Below, piece after piece: positions 34,356-44,001 of a stretch of DNA of 64,000 nucleotides. The notes below the pieces were generated by a model. The model ran no database searches, had not been told where the DNA came from, and saw nothing but the letters and a program-made list of their open reading frames with translations. Made by a program: the position numbers and the translations under genes. The stretch spans positions 204,725 to 268,724 of the forward strand of contig DDUU01000051.1 in NCBI GenBank assembly GCA_002344965.1. The letters run 5' to 3'. Position 1 is the stretch's first letter. Every line of letters begins with the position of its first letter. The stretch is from Candidatus Tepidiaquacellales bacterium UBA2330 (GTDB taxonomy: Bacteria > Bacteroidota > Ignavibacteria > Tepidaquicellales > Tepidaquicellaceae).

Positions 34356-36992
34356 TTATTTCAAAAGCATCATCCTCTTTGTCTCAACAAGTTTTCCATC
34401 CGAGTATAAAGAATAAAAATAAATCCCGCTTGAATAATTACTTCCGTCAAAATTAACTTCATAACTACCAGGATATTTTCTTTCGTTTACCGGTATTGAA
34501 ATATTTTTTCCAGTAATGTCAAATACTTTTAGCTGAATTTCGGAAGCGGTTTTAACATTGAATTCTATTATTGTATTCGGATTAAACGGATTCGGATAAT
34601 TCTGACTGAGACTAAAACCGGAAACCAGAATATTATTTTCAGAAGTAATCCCGACAGGAGTTTCCATTAATTTTCTTTCATATATCCCGTTACCGTGAGT
34701 TGTAGCCCGGATCTTTCTGTTTGGATATACAATTGTCAGATCAAACACAAGTGTGTATGGCATACCCGAACTGTATTCATTCCAGTTAAGTCCTGCATTT
34801 GTTGTAACATAAACACCGAGATCATTACCTACATAAATATTTTGATTATAATCAGGATCCACAACGACAGAGTGGTGCGGGATATCAGGTAAGTTTCCTG
34901 ATATATCCTGCCAGTCAGTACCGGAGTTTGTAGTTTTAAATATATGTGCGGAATTAAATCCGCCGAGTGTTAGATATACCTCAGCAGGGTTATCCGGACT
35001 AACTGTTATATCAGTAACGTATCTGTTTGGAATTACAGAGCCCGTTATATTTGTCCAGTTCACGCCGCCGTTAAAAGATCTGAAGACAGTTCCGTTTACA
35101 AGCCCGCAATACAAAGTATCAGCACCTATATGAGAACCTGCAAGTGACAAAATTTTTGAATTATTAAATTCGGCAGTTCCGTATGGACCAAGCCAGTTAC
35201 CTCCGCCTGTTGTCGATTTATAAATCGACTTTCCTCCGACATACATAATCTGCGGATTTGAAACACAGGAGATGAAAGGAGTTACAAAACAGTAATTCGC
35301 AGAATTCCCGCCTCCGGGAGGAGAAATTCCAAACCAGTTAATACCTCTGTCAGTTGACTTATACATGCTTCCGTAAACATATTCAGTATAACAAATTTGA
35401 TCATTCTGAGAATTTATGGCACAGCTCATTCCGTCACCGAAAAAAGTTTTATACCATGCGTTGTTTCCCTGATAAAAAGCAGACCGGTTATCCTGCATTC
35501 CTCCGAGACAGAAAATTGAATCCTGATAGGAGTTTGCAAAACTCGCATAAAACTGTGAAGTAACAAAACCGCCGTTACAAGAATAAAATGTTTCACCAAA
35601 ATCATTTGATCTGTATAAACCTCCGTCAGCAGCGATGTATAATTTATTTTTATCTTTCGGATTAACCGCATAATAATGAACGTCAGCATGCACAAAATTA
35701 TCCGGACCTTCCGGATCTCCGGGCGGAGTCGCACCTTCCACCCATGCGCTCCAGTCTGATTTAGTCTGGAATGAGCTTCCGCCGTTTACCGATTTCTCAA
35801 CGTTAATAGTTCCGACAAGAACTGTATTCGGGTCATCCTGCTTTACAATGTGACCGTTATTATACCAGCCCTGAGATCCAATGGGAACAGAAGTACTGAG
35901 CTGAGTCCAGTTCTGTCCGGCATTGGAGCTTCTGTAATAACCGATGTAAGAAAAGTCATTTGAAATACTTGCATATACAAAATCCTGATTCCCTTCATAC
36001 AGCTCAAGAGTGGTTTTTCCTGTCCATGAAGCCGGAAGACCGCCAGATAGTTTAATCCAGTTAACTCCGCTGTTAGTAGATTTATAAATTCCTTTTTCAT
36101 TTTGAGGAACGTTATTCGTGAGATTACCAATCGATGCGTATAGAACGTTTGTATCTGACTGATTCAGTTCGAGATCCATTACCATCCGATAACTCAGCAT
36201 CTGTGACCAGTTATTACCGGCGTTATTGGATTTATAAATACCTTCGCTTGTCGCCGTATAAAGTATGTCGGGATTTTTGTTATTTATAATTACTTTCCAG
36301 ACGCCTCTTTCGTTGTTATAGGACCAGTCGAGAGATTTCGACCAGGTATTTCCTCCGTCAATTGATTTTAAAATTCCAATTCCATACATGCCTCTTGTTA
36401 CTCTTACATCGAGTCCGTATTGTGAAAACATGTATCCGTAATTTTCTCCTGTGCCGATATACATTTTGTCAGGATCAGCGGAGTCAATTGCTATTGAACT
36501 TACGGCGGAAGACGGAAAGCCGGTATTTACAAGGGTCCATGCATTAGCTCCTGTTCCGCCGGTTGTTGATTTCCAAAGACCGCCGGAAGCAGATCCCAGA
36601 AAAACTATATTTGTATCAACAGGATGAACTGCTATGCCAAGCGATCTACCGCCGATATTATTCGGACCGAGAGAACTCCATTGATGATTTATGTCTGAAT
36701 TATTTACCTGCTGCAGATTTTCTGATGAGTATTCAAAGGCACGAAAAAATTTATCATGTGGAATATCAGATTCCGGGTATGCTCTCATCTGTGAAATAAA
36801 CTGCATGGATTCCATTATGCCGGAAGCGTTGCCCTTTTTTTTTCCGCTGTCATTTTCAAGAGTTTCGGAAACTTTTTTCTTTTTTGTTTTTTGTACCGGT
36901 GTGTTTTTTGTTTTTTCTATAACTATGGATAAAAGATATGTCAAACCTGCAAAAATAATAATCGCAAGAAGTAGTATAAATTTTGATTTCAT
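34356..36992 (-). CDS. VPS10/BNR-repeat secreted or anchored protein with T9SS sorting domain
   Basis: This is an 878-residue protein. The N-terminus FILLLAIIIFAGLTYLLSIVI is a long hydrophobic helix without an obvious cleavage site, followed by a Lys-rich linker (VQKTKKKKVSETLEN), so it may be a signal anchor. Residues ~100-790 are sortilin/VPS10-type and BNR propeller repeats (SSLGPNNIGGRSLGIAVHP, GLWKSTTGG, GIYKSNNAGNNWSQM). The C-terminus is a T9SS sorting domain (LSQNYPNPFNPNTIIEF ... YSSGIYFYSLYSDG ... RMMLLK). It is likely a large surface propeller; ligand unknown. It stands alone, with 1.2 kb of non-coding DNA upstream. Confidence 0.88.
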   Translation of the reverse strand: MKSKFILLLAIIIFAGLTYLLSIVIEKTKNTPVQKTKKKKVSETLENDSGKKKGNASGIMESMQFISQMRAYPESDIPHDKFFRAFEYSSENLQQVNNSDINHQWSSLGPNNIGGRSLGIAVHPVDTNIVFLGSASGGLWKSTTGGTGANAWTLVNTGFPSSAVSSIAIDSADPDKMYIGTGENYGYMFSQYGLDVRVTRGMYGIGILKSIDGGNTWSKSLDWSYNNERGVWKVIINNKNPDILYTATSEGIYKSNNAGNNWSQMLSYRMVMDLELNQSDTNVLYASIGNLTNNVPQNEKGIYKSTNSGVNWIKLSGGLPASWTGKTTLELYEGNQDFVYASISNDFSYIGYYRSSNAGQNWTQLSTSVPIGSQGWYNNGHIVKQDDPNTVLVGTINVEKSVNGGSSFQTKSDWSAWVEGATPPGDPEGPDNFVHADVHYYAVNPKDKNKLYIAADGGLYRSNDFGETFYSCNGGFVTSQFYASFANSYQDSIFCLGGMQDNRSAFYQGNNAWYKTFFGDGMSCAINSQNDQICYTEYVYGSMYKSTDRGINWFGISPPGGGNSANYCFVTPFISCVSNPQIMYVGGKSIYKSTTGGGNWLGPYGTAEFNNSKILSLAGSHIGADTLYCGLVNGTVFRSFNGGVNWTNITGSVIPNRYVTDITVSPDNPAEVYLTLGGFNSAHIFKTTNSGTDWQDISGNLPDIPHHSVVVDPDYNQNIYVGNDLGVYVTTNAGLNWNEYSSGMPYTLVFDLTIVYPNRKIRATTHGNGIYERKLMETPVGITSENNILVSGFSLSQNYPNPFNPNTIIEFNVKTASEIQLKVFDITGKNISIPVNERKYPGSYEVNFDGSNYSSGIYFYSLYSDGKLVETKRMMLLK

Positions 36993-38195
36993 TGTTTACC
37001 GTAAAGAGATTTTTTCAATAAACTTAAATTAAAATTTTTTTTAAACATAAAAATTATTCCTTCTTATAAAGTATGATTAAAAATTAATTAACAGTATTTT
37101 GTTATATCATGAAACTTTTAGAAAGATTTTTGAAATTGCAAATTAAATCATATAAATTTCAAAATTGAAGCGAAACTCTTTAATTATTTTTTATAAAAAT
37201 CAATTTTATCGTTCTTTTGAAAATTTAAAGCAGGTGTAAAGAGATCAAAAGAAATTATTTTCAACATAATAGTTTTATCTGTTTTAACAGTTATTTATTT
37301 CTTTAAACTTATATAAATTTTCTTTTTTATATAATTTAACAGCTGACTACTCTTAAAATATGCTTAGATATTAAAAAGTTAAACAGATACGTGATCGCTG
37401 AAAAATGGATTGAAAAAATTTTTTATCAACTGGCAATGAAATCCGGTAAGTTAAGATATTAATCTAACAGAAATTATCTGCAATGAAAAATTTTGTAGCG
37501 TGTATTATTCCTATTAAGTTCACTGAAAGGAGAAACCGAACTAAAGGGTTTTAAAATACATTCAGATAGGGATTACTTTAAGTTGATATAAAATTTAATT
37601 TCCGGTTTAATATTTTTAAAATAATCCAATAATAAATTTTTATGCTTACGCCGGGAAGCACTTCGGATATAATCCTTAAGCCGAATTAAATTATACAATT
37701 ATTTTAAATTTCCCGGATGATTTTATATAAAAAATATCCCGATAATTTTAAGCTTGATCAAATTTAAATGATATCCGGATTAATCTGATGTTATATTTTT
37801 ATAAAATATTTATTCAGCACAAGACTGATCAGAATTGCTCTTTTAAAAAGTTGAACGAGATGTTAGAAAGTTGTTTAGAAAAATTGTGGAAGTTTTCTGC
37901 TTCTAAGTTAAGGCAAATAATTTTTAACAAAATTATTAACAATTTTCTAACAATAAATCTGTATCATTATAAATTGAAATTTTACTGATTGTTTCCCGAG
38001 AAACATTATAAAAAACTTGAAATATCAAATAGATAGCACTTAAAGCTGAATGCAATGAATGATATTTTTGATTATTTTAAAAGTTATTCACAAATTCTCA
38101 AACAATTAATAACAATTCGTATTTTGTAAAAAATAATTATCAATGCATAGAAAATTAGCATTATTTTCAATAAATTAAGCACCTATAAATTTTCA
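36993..38195. other. 1.2 kb AT-rich non-coding region upstream of mnmG
   Basis: About 1200 bases, markedly AT-rich, show no credible gene on either strand; a 66-codon frame at 37788-37988 is considered chance. One perfect DnaA-box-like sequence TTATTCACA (38094-38102) and an inverted repeat (37861-37952) are visible. Genes on the left read away on the minus strand and genes on the right on the plus strand. It is a possible replication origin or a large regulatory leader; the evidence is weak. Confidence 0.4.
37861..37952. repeat. Inverted repeat in the mnmG upstream region
   Basis: TGTTAGAAAGTTG (37861-37873) pairs with CAATTTTCTAACA (37940-37952) in 12 of 13 positions, the exception a G-T wobble. 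The intervening 66 bases are AT-rich. Function unknown. Confidence 0.45.
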
Positions 38196-40100
38196 ATGGA
38201 AAAAGAATTTGATATAATTGTAATCGGAGCCGGGCATGCCGGAATTGAAGCTTCTTATTCAGCTTCCAGAATGGGTTTGGCTGTTGGACTTGTAACTATG
38301 GATGTAAATGCAATCGGCAGAATGAGCTGCAATCCGGCTATCGGTGGAACAGCAAAAGGACATTTGGTAAGAGAAATAGATGCACTAGGTGGAATTATGG
38401 GTCAGATTGCAGATAAAACCGGGATCCAGTTCAAAATGCTGAACACATCAAAAGGACCTGCGATCTGGTCACCGAGATGTCAGTCTGACAAGGATCTTTA
38501 TTCCCATGAGGCAATAAAAATTATAAATTCACAGGAAAATATTGAAATAATTCAAGATCAGGTAAAGGAATTGATAGTTTCAAAAAATGACTTTCAGGAT
38601 GGAGGTTATAAGTATTTAATAAATGGTGTAAAGACTGAAAGCGGCAGAAAAATTAAATGCAGATCAGTAATTATTACTTCCGGTACTTTTCTAAATGCGA
38701 TTATGCATACCGGAAAGTCAAATACAGAAGGCGGCAGACTTGGAGAGAAATCCGCTACAGGTCTTTCTGAATGTATGAAAAGTTTAGGATTCGAAACAGG
38801 AAGACTAAAAACAGGAACACCGCCAAGATTATTAAAGGAAACAATTGATTTTTCAATAACAGAAGTTCAAAAAGGAGATGTAAACCCAAAGCCATTTTCT
38901 CATATCAAATATAAAGGGTTTCCTTTTCATCAGCAGATCGACTGCTATCTTACACACACTAATGAACTGACACACAAAATATTAAGAACCGGTTTTGAGG
39001 ATTCTCCGATGTTTACCGGCAGAATAAAAGGCATAGGACCGAGATACTGTCCTTCGATTGAGGATAAAATTTCAAGATTTTCTGATAAACCAAGACATCA
39101 AATATTCCTTGAGCCGGAAACTTTAGATGGCGATACTATATATATGAACGGTTTTTCAACAAGTCTTCCATTGGACGTTCAGGAAAAAGCTGCCAGGACG
39201 ATTCCGGGGCTTGAAAATGTGAAAATTGTAAAGCAAGGATATGCTGTTGAATATGATTTTTTCCCGACACATCAGATTAATCTTACACTGGAGACGAAGC
39301 TTGTTTCCGGTCTTTATACAGCCGGACAAATAAATGGTACTTCAGGTTATGAAGAAGCTGCAGCGCAGGGTTTGATAGCCGGTATAAATGCAGCGCTTAA
39401 AATTAAAAATTCTGATCCGTTCGTTTTAAAAAGAAGCGAAGCTTATATCGGAGTTATGATTGATGATCTTGTAAACAAAAGTCCAGACGAACCTTACAGA
39501 ATGTTTACTTCCTGTGCTGAATACAGACTTGTGCTCAGACAGGATAATGCAGACAGAAGACTTATGAAATATGGATACGAATTCGGACTTGTTGCGCAGG
39601 AAACAATGGACTATCTTATTGATAAAACAAAACTTATTTCAGACGGGATTCAATATTTCACTAAAAGTACGATCAGTCCGAAATCAGTAAATGAAACCCT
39701 GATCAGAAAGAAATCAAGTGAGCTATTGCAGAATGAATTCATTAATAATATTATAAAGCGAAATGAAATTAGCATAAAGGATATACTATCACTTGATACT
39801 TTTAATGAGAATGAGCTGATAAGAAAATTAAGGGAAAATGATGAAGCTTCAAATCAGATAGAAATTGAAATAAAATATAAAGGTTACATTGACAGACAGG
39901 ATGAACAGATTAGTAATTTCATAAAAAACGAGTCTATCAGAATTCCTGAAGATTTTAAATTTGAGAAAGTAAAATCTCTTTCAACGGAAGCACTTGAAAA
40001 GCTCAAAAAAATTAAACCAAATTCTATCGGACAGGCAATGAGAATTTCCGGAGTCCGTCCGTCTGATATTTCCGCTGTAATGATTTATATTCGGGGTTAA
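38196..40100 (+). CDS. mnmG: tRNA uridine-5-carboxymethylaminomethyl modification enzyme MnmG
   Basis: MnmG (GidA), with MnmE, makes the cmnm5U34 modification in tRNAs. The 634 residues match the family (about 630). The N-terminal FAD motif is VIGAGHAGIEASYSASRMG, followed by MSCNPAIGGTAKGHLVREIDALGG, then GPAIWSPRCQSDK. The middle insert is conserved (RLKTGTPPRL, THTNELTHKI, GPRYCPSIEDKI, RHQIFLEPE), and the C-terminal helical domain contains IRISGVRPSD-like MRISGVRPSDISA. FAD and NADH are used. MnmG-neighbouring regions are often near replication origins. Confidence 0.95.
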   Translation: MEKEFDIIVIGAGHAGIEASYSASRMGLAVGLVTMDVNAIGRMSCNPAIGGTAKGHLVREIDALGGIMGQIADKTGIQFKMLNTSKGPAIWSPRCQSDKDLYSHEAIKIINSQENIEIIQDQVKELIVSKNDFQDGGYKYLINGVKTESGRKIKCRSVIITSGTFLNAIMHTGKSNTEGGRLGEKSATGLSECMKSLGFETGRLKTGTPPRLLKETIDFSITEVQKGDVNPKPFSHIKYKGFPFHQQIDCYLTHTNELTHKILRTGFEDSPMFTGRIKGIGPRYCPSIEDKISRFSDKPRHQIFLEPETLDGDTIYMNGFSTSLPLDVQEKAARTIPGLENVKIVKQGYAVEYDFFPTHQINLTLETKLVSGLYTAGQINGTSGYEEAAAQGLIAGINAALKIKNSDPFVLKRSEAYIGVMIDDLVNKSPDEPYRMFTSCAEYRLVLRQDNADRRLMKYGYEFGLVAQETMDYLIDKTKLISDGIQYFTKSTISPKSVNETLIRKKSSELLQNEFINNIIKRNEISIKDILSLDTFNENELIRKLRENDEASNQIEIEIKYKGYIDRQDEQISNFIKNESIRIPEDFKFEKVKSLSTEALEKLKKIKPNSIGQAMRISGVRPSDISAVMIYIRG

Positions 40101-40123
40101 AAATTTTATCAATTATATAAAAA

Positions 40124-41461
40124 ATGAATACAAGCTTAAATATAGATTTTTTAAAAGAAGTATGTTCTGAAATTTCCACAGGAAATTCTGAAATAAAAAA
40201 GAATTATCCCGGAGATTCGCCGGAAAGACAGCCGGTTCAGACTGTATACGGCGGAGCGCAGCTTTTCAATTCGGGGACAATTAAAAAAATAGGGGAGCTT
40301 GCACTCAGGTCAATGAAGGCTTACGGTTCAGATCCTTTGGAATTTACTGAAAGCATTGGAATTGGAGGTGATGAAAATTATAAAAAAATGATTCATGCAA
40401 AAGTATTGAATAAGATTGAAAAAGAAGCGGTTGAAGATTTTCGCATTGATTTTGAAGACGGATTCGGGATCAGATCCGAGGAAGAAGAAGATAAGACAGC
40501 AGAATTTACCGCTGATGAAGTTGTAACTGCTGTGAATGAAAATTCACTCTCACCGTTTATCGGAATAAGAATAAAAACATTTTCCGATGAGATGATGAAA
40601 CGGGCAGTCAGGACAATGGATATTTTTATCACACGCCTGACTGAAAAGTCATCAGGCAAACTTCCTGATAATTTTGTAATTACCTTGCCAAAAGTTACAA
40701 ACAGAAAACAGGTTTCTGCAATGGTGAAAATTCTAAAAGAGCTTGAGAAAAAACTCGGACTTGCAGAAGGGAGTCTGAAAATTGAGCTGATGATCGAAAC
40801 CACACAGTCGATTTTTGATTTAAATGGAAAAGCTAATCTATTGCCGCTTGTAAAAGAAGCAGAAGGAAGATGCATTGCAGTTCATTTCGGAGTATATGAT
40901 TATACCGCCTTATGCGATATCACGGCAAAGTATCAGAGTATGCAACATCCTGTATGTGACTTCGCAAGACACATGATGAAAGTAATTCTGGCAGGAACCG
41001 GAATCTGGCTTTCAGACGGAGCGACTAATATTATGCCTGTTACGGTTCATAAGGGAGATAAACTTAGTGATACTCAGCAGCGTGAAAACAGAGCAGGAAT
41101 ATACAGAGCCTGGAAGATTTCTTTTAATGATATAAAACATTCTCTTAAAAACGGTTTTTATCAGGGATGGGATCTGCATCCGGCGCAGATACCTGTGAGG
41201 TATGCAGCTGTTTATGATTTTTTTCTGGAAGGACTCGCACAAGCTTCTGACAGACTGAGTAACTTCATAGATAAAGCAGCGCAGGCAACACTTGCCGGGG
41301 ATATTTTTGATGATGCTGCGACAGGTCAGGGACTATTGAATTATTTTCTTAGAGCTTATAACTGCGGAGCGGTAACCGAAGAGGAAATTTTGAAAACAGG
41401 GATTACTGAATCTGAACTGAGAGGAAAATCTTTTTTGAAAATACTGGAGAATAGAAAATAG
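40124..41461 (+). CDS. CitE/HpcH-aldolase-like protein (DUF6986 type)
   Basis: This is a 445-residue protein of the PEP-mutase/CitE-like TIM-barrel superfamily. Acidic metal-binding stretches include DFRIDFEDGFGIRSEEEE near residue 105. ITLPKVTNRKQ, ELMIETTQSIFDLNG and HFGVYDYTALCDITAKYQSM are further conserved blocks. It matches the family I know as DUF6986, sometimes labelled phosphoenolpyruvate kinase; the true reaction is not established. The mnmG gene ends 23 bases upstream, so they may be co-transcribed. Followed by a paired palindrome. Confidence 0.75.
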   Translation: MNTSLNIDFLKEVCSEISTGNSEIKKNYPGDSPERQPVQTVYGGAQLFNSGTIKKIGELALRSMKAYGSDPLEFTESIGIGGDENYKKMIHAKVLNKIEKEAVEDFRIDFEDGFGIRSEEEEDKTAEFTADEVVTAVNENSLSPFIGIRIKTFSDEMMKRAVRTMDIFITRLTEKSSGKLPDNFVITLPKVTNRKQVSAMVKILKELEKKLGLAEGSLKIELMIETTQSIFDLNGKANLLPLVKEAEGRCIAVHFGVYDYTALCDITAKYQSMQHPVCDFARHMMKVILAGTGIWLSDGATNIMPVTVHKGDKLSDTQQRENRAGIYRAWKISFNDIKHSLKNGFYQGWDLHPAQIPVRYAAVYDFFLEGLAQASDRLSNFIDKAAQATLAGDIFDDAATGQGLLNYFLRAYNCGAVTEEEILKTGITESELRGKSFLKILENRK

Positions 41462-41527
41462 AGTTAAGAAAGGTTAGGTTGTATAATTAAGATCAGGTAA
41501 TAGATTCGGGTGCGGACTATGAAAGCT

Positions 41528-41591
41528 AAACCTGACAGGTTTTTTTTATAATTTAAATGCAGAACTTGAATTCAATAAACCTGTCAGGTTT
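41528..41591. repeat. Paired palindrome AAACCTGACAGGTTT ... AAACCTGTCAGGTTT, copy 2
   Basis: AAACCTGACAGGTTT (41528-41542) and AAACCTGTCAGGTTT (41577-41591) are reverse complements, with 34 bases between that include TAATTTAAAT. Order, spacing (49 against 50 bases start to start) and core match the copy at 12858-12922. Confidence 0.75.
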
Positions 41592-41710
41592 TGCTCAGAC
41601 TTTCAAAACTCCAAAGCACAATCCTAATCTTCCTTCCTCAATCCCCGACAATTGTTATATATTAATTTACTTCAGTATTTTTTATTTTATCCAAAATAAC
41701 TTTAACTTCT

Positions 41711-43174
41711 ATGGATAATAATGTCATTAATTTTCAAGATGTTCAATCAGCTGTCGCTAACTTAATGAATGCTGATTCTTTTCCGCAGAATTTTAACCTT
41801 ATTACCGAATATCTTTTCCGCTCTTATAATATATCTTTGGAAGAGACAGACAATCAGAATTTTAACCGCTCATACCAATTCATTTCTGCAGGTTTGGAAA
41901 CTTGTAATTTAACACTTCCTGTCCTTAGAATTTTATCCGAAGAATGCTCTGATATTGAATTGAAAGCCTCTATGAATGAAAAAATCACTACTGTTGAAAT
42001 TTTTAAACTGAAACTTGAAGCTGCAAATAATTTTACAACCGGTTTGTTTAATTACTCCAATCGGAACCCGGGGCTTGCAAATCAGTTTTTTCTTGAAAGT
42101 GAAAAAATATTTAAAGAGTTATATAACAGAACAAAAGACATCTATTATGTAATCCTTTCGGAAAATTCAAAAAATTACAAATATATGTCCGAAGGACTGG
42201 AAAAATTTATAACCGGGGATCTTATCGACGCCAGAAAAAATTATCAGCTGGCTAAAATCGGATTTGAAGATAATATAAAAAAACTGGACCGCGAATCTTC
42301 TGATGAATTGAAATACATGAAATTTAAAACGGAGATCATATGCAGGGAATGTACGAATATCCTGTATTTATCTAATGCTCAGTATTATTTCAGATCTAAA
42401 AATTACAAGCTCGCCGTAGAAAATTATGATAAGCTTCTGGATCTGTTAAAACAGATTACTGATGAATTTAAAACTGCTCAGAAGGATCAGAGTGATGAAA
42501 ACAATTCCGGTTTAGACTCAGCAATAAATTTTTACGAAGGTAATTATTTTTATAACTATGGATTCCGTAATATTGCTAAAGGTCTGGAATTACAGGATTT
42601 TGAAAAATGGGATGATGCGCTTGAGTGTTTTGAAAATACCAGGACTGCATGGTCAAGAGCGACGGTTTCTTTACTTAAGTCAAGTATTCCGCAGGCAGTA
42701 ACTTTACAGGAATTTATAAGTCAGAACGAATTTACTATTGATCAGTATTTATCTTCCTGTATTAAGGAAAGAGAGCAGAAACAAAAAATTTCTGAACTTG
42801 AAAATAAAGTGAAACAGCAGCAGGAGGAGTTATTTAATATGCTTAAACCTGCCGGCATCACTGTAAACAATATTCAGGATATAAATAATACTGTCGAACA
42901 GAATGTTCAGGTAGTGCAGAAAATTGAAAATAAAACTCGTGAAAATATTAAAGATCTTCTGGAATTATTAAAATCTATACCGTTGGAAGAGTCGGTAAAA
43001 AATGAAATTGAAACTGAAGGGAAAGAACTTGTTGAGTCTAAAGAAAAGGGCGTGAAGTTTCTTGATAAAGCTAAATCTTTTACTGAGAAAATCAGCGGTA
43101 TTGTAAAAAATGTAGGTGAAATTGCAACTCCTCTGATACCTGCCGTTAAAGCTCTTGCTATGATGCTTGTTTAA
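41711..43174 (+). CDS. Helical repeat protein with C-terminal coiled coil, unknown
   Basis: This is a 487-residue cytoplasmic-looking protein. The N-terminal part to ~350 is helical with TPR-like units (SNRNPGLANQFFLESEKIFKEL and YFRSKNYKLAVENYDKLLDLL). Residues ~355-400 form a coiled coil (REQKQKISELENKVKQQQEEL). The C-terminal 100 residues alternate charged helices and end hydrophobic (ATPLIPAVKALAMMLV), perhaps membrane or oligomer contacts. I recognise no family. It is in the same direction as, and 18 bases before, pgeF, so it may share a transcript. Confidence 0.65.
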   Translation: MDNNVINFQDVQSAVANLMNADSFPQNFNLITEYLFRSYNISLEETDNQNFNRSYQFISAGLETCNLTLPVLRILSEECSDIELKASMNEKITTVEIFKLKLEAANNFTTGLFNYSNRNPGLANQFFLESEKIFKELYNRTKDIYYVILSENSKNYKYMSEGLEKFITGDLIDARKNYQLAKIGFEDNIKKLDRESSDELKYMKFKTEIICRECTNILYLSNAQYYFRSKNYKLAVENYDKLLDLLKQITDEFKTAQKDQSDENNSGLDSAINFYEGNYFYNYGFRNIAKGLELQDFEKWDDALECFENTRTAWSRATVSLLKSSIPQAVTLQEFISQNEFTIDQYLSSCIKEREQKQKISELENKVKQQQEELFNMLKPAGITVNNIQDINNTVEQNVQVVQKIENKTRENIKDLLELLKSIPLEESVKNEIETEGKELVESKEKGVKFLDKAKSFTEKISGIVKNVGEIATPLIPAVKALAMMLV

Positions 43175-43192
43175 AATTTTACAAAAAAATAA

Positions 43193-43933
43193 TTGTCAGA
43201 TCTAATAGTAATACGCGCTGAAATTTTTGAAAAATTTCCCGAATTAATTTTCGGATTCAGTACAAAACCCGGAGGAGTTTCTCCAGAACCGTATTGTCTG
43301 AATTTAAGCAATGCCGTTGGTGATGATCCGGAAAGTGTATCAGCTAACAGAAATTTATTTTTCAGCCTGCTCGGAATTGATGAAAGCAGTATTACTTTTC
43401 AAAATCAGATACACTCTTCTGTAATAAATTATTCTCCCCATCCATGTTTATTCGACGGATGTGACGCTGTTTATACAGATAAGAAAAATAACTTTCTTGC
43501 TGTCGGAGTAGCTGACTGTATTCCTGTTTTTTTATATGATCCCGTATCAAAAGTAATTGCCGGTGTTCATTCGGGGTGGAAAGGAACTCACGAAAAAATT
43601 CTTACAAAGACAATCAGTGAAATCATTAAAAAATTCAGGATCAATCCTGCGGATTTAACTGCGTTTATCGGACCCGGTATCTGCAGTGAACATTATGAAG
43701 TAGGCGAAGAAGTGGGGATTCTGTTTGATGAAAAATACAAACACAGATCAAACGGCAAAATATATCTCGATCTGAAGAATGATAATTATGATCAGCTTAT
43801 AAATTCCGGTGTAAAACAGAATTCAATAGAAGTGTCAGGTCTGTGTACTTTTTGTGAAAAAAATTTACTGCATTCTTACAGAAGAGACGGCGCTAAGTCA
43901 GGAAGGATGATTGGTGTAATCGGCATTGTGTGA
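43193..43933 (+). CDS. pgeF: Peptidoglycan editing factor PgeF (laccase-domain)
   Basis: This is a 246-residue YfiH/LACC-domain protein. Conserved zinc-site residues lie in FQNQIHSS, VGVADCIPVFLYD and IAGVHSGWKGTHEKI, with IGPGICSEHYEVG and LCTFCEKNLLHSYRRDG later. PgeF hydrolyses misincorporated L-Ser in peptidoglycan UDP-MurNAc-Ser; other members have purine nucleoside phosphorylase activity. The start is TTG at 43193; no ATG lies before the conserved part. Length is standard. Confidence 0.92.
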   Translation: MSDLIVIRAEIFEKFPELIFGFSTKPGGVSPEPYCLNLSNAVGDDPESVSANRNLFFSLLGIDESSITFQNQIHSSVINYSPHPCLFDGCDAVYTDKKNNFLAVGVADCIPVFLYDPVSKVIAGVHSGWKGTHEKILTKTISEIIKKFRINPADLTAFIGPGICSEHYEVGEEVGILFDEKYKHRSNGKIYLDLKNDNYDQLINSGVKQNSIEVSGLCTFCEKNLLHSYRRDGAKSGRMIGVIGIV

Positions 43934-44001
43934 ATGTCTGAATTTAATAGAAATGCTTACTTTGAAATTTTTCATTTCAATTAAAGAAATTATTTTTACT
44001 C

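Noticed and set aside
37788..37988. 66-codon plus-strand open frame upstream of mnmG
   Set aside because: AT-rich, of low-complexity composition, no family resemblance or start signal; likely chance.
43962..43980. TTGAAAT/ATTTCAA hairpin between the convergent pgeF and MFS genes
   Set aside because: An AT-only-like stem of low stability without a following T run; not supported as a terminator.
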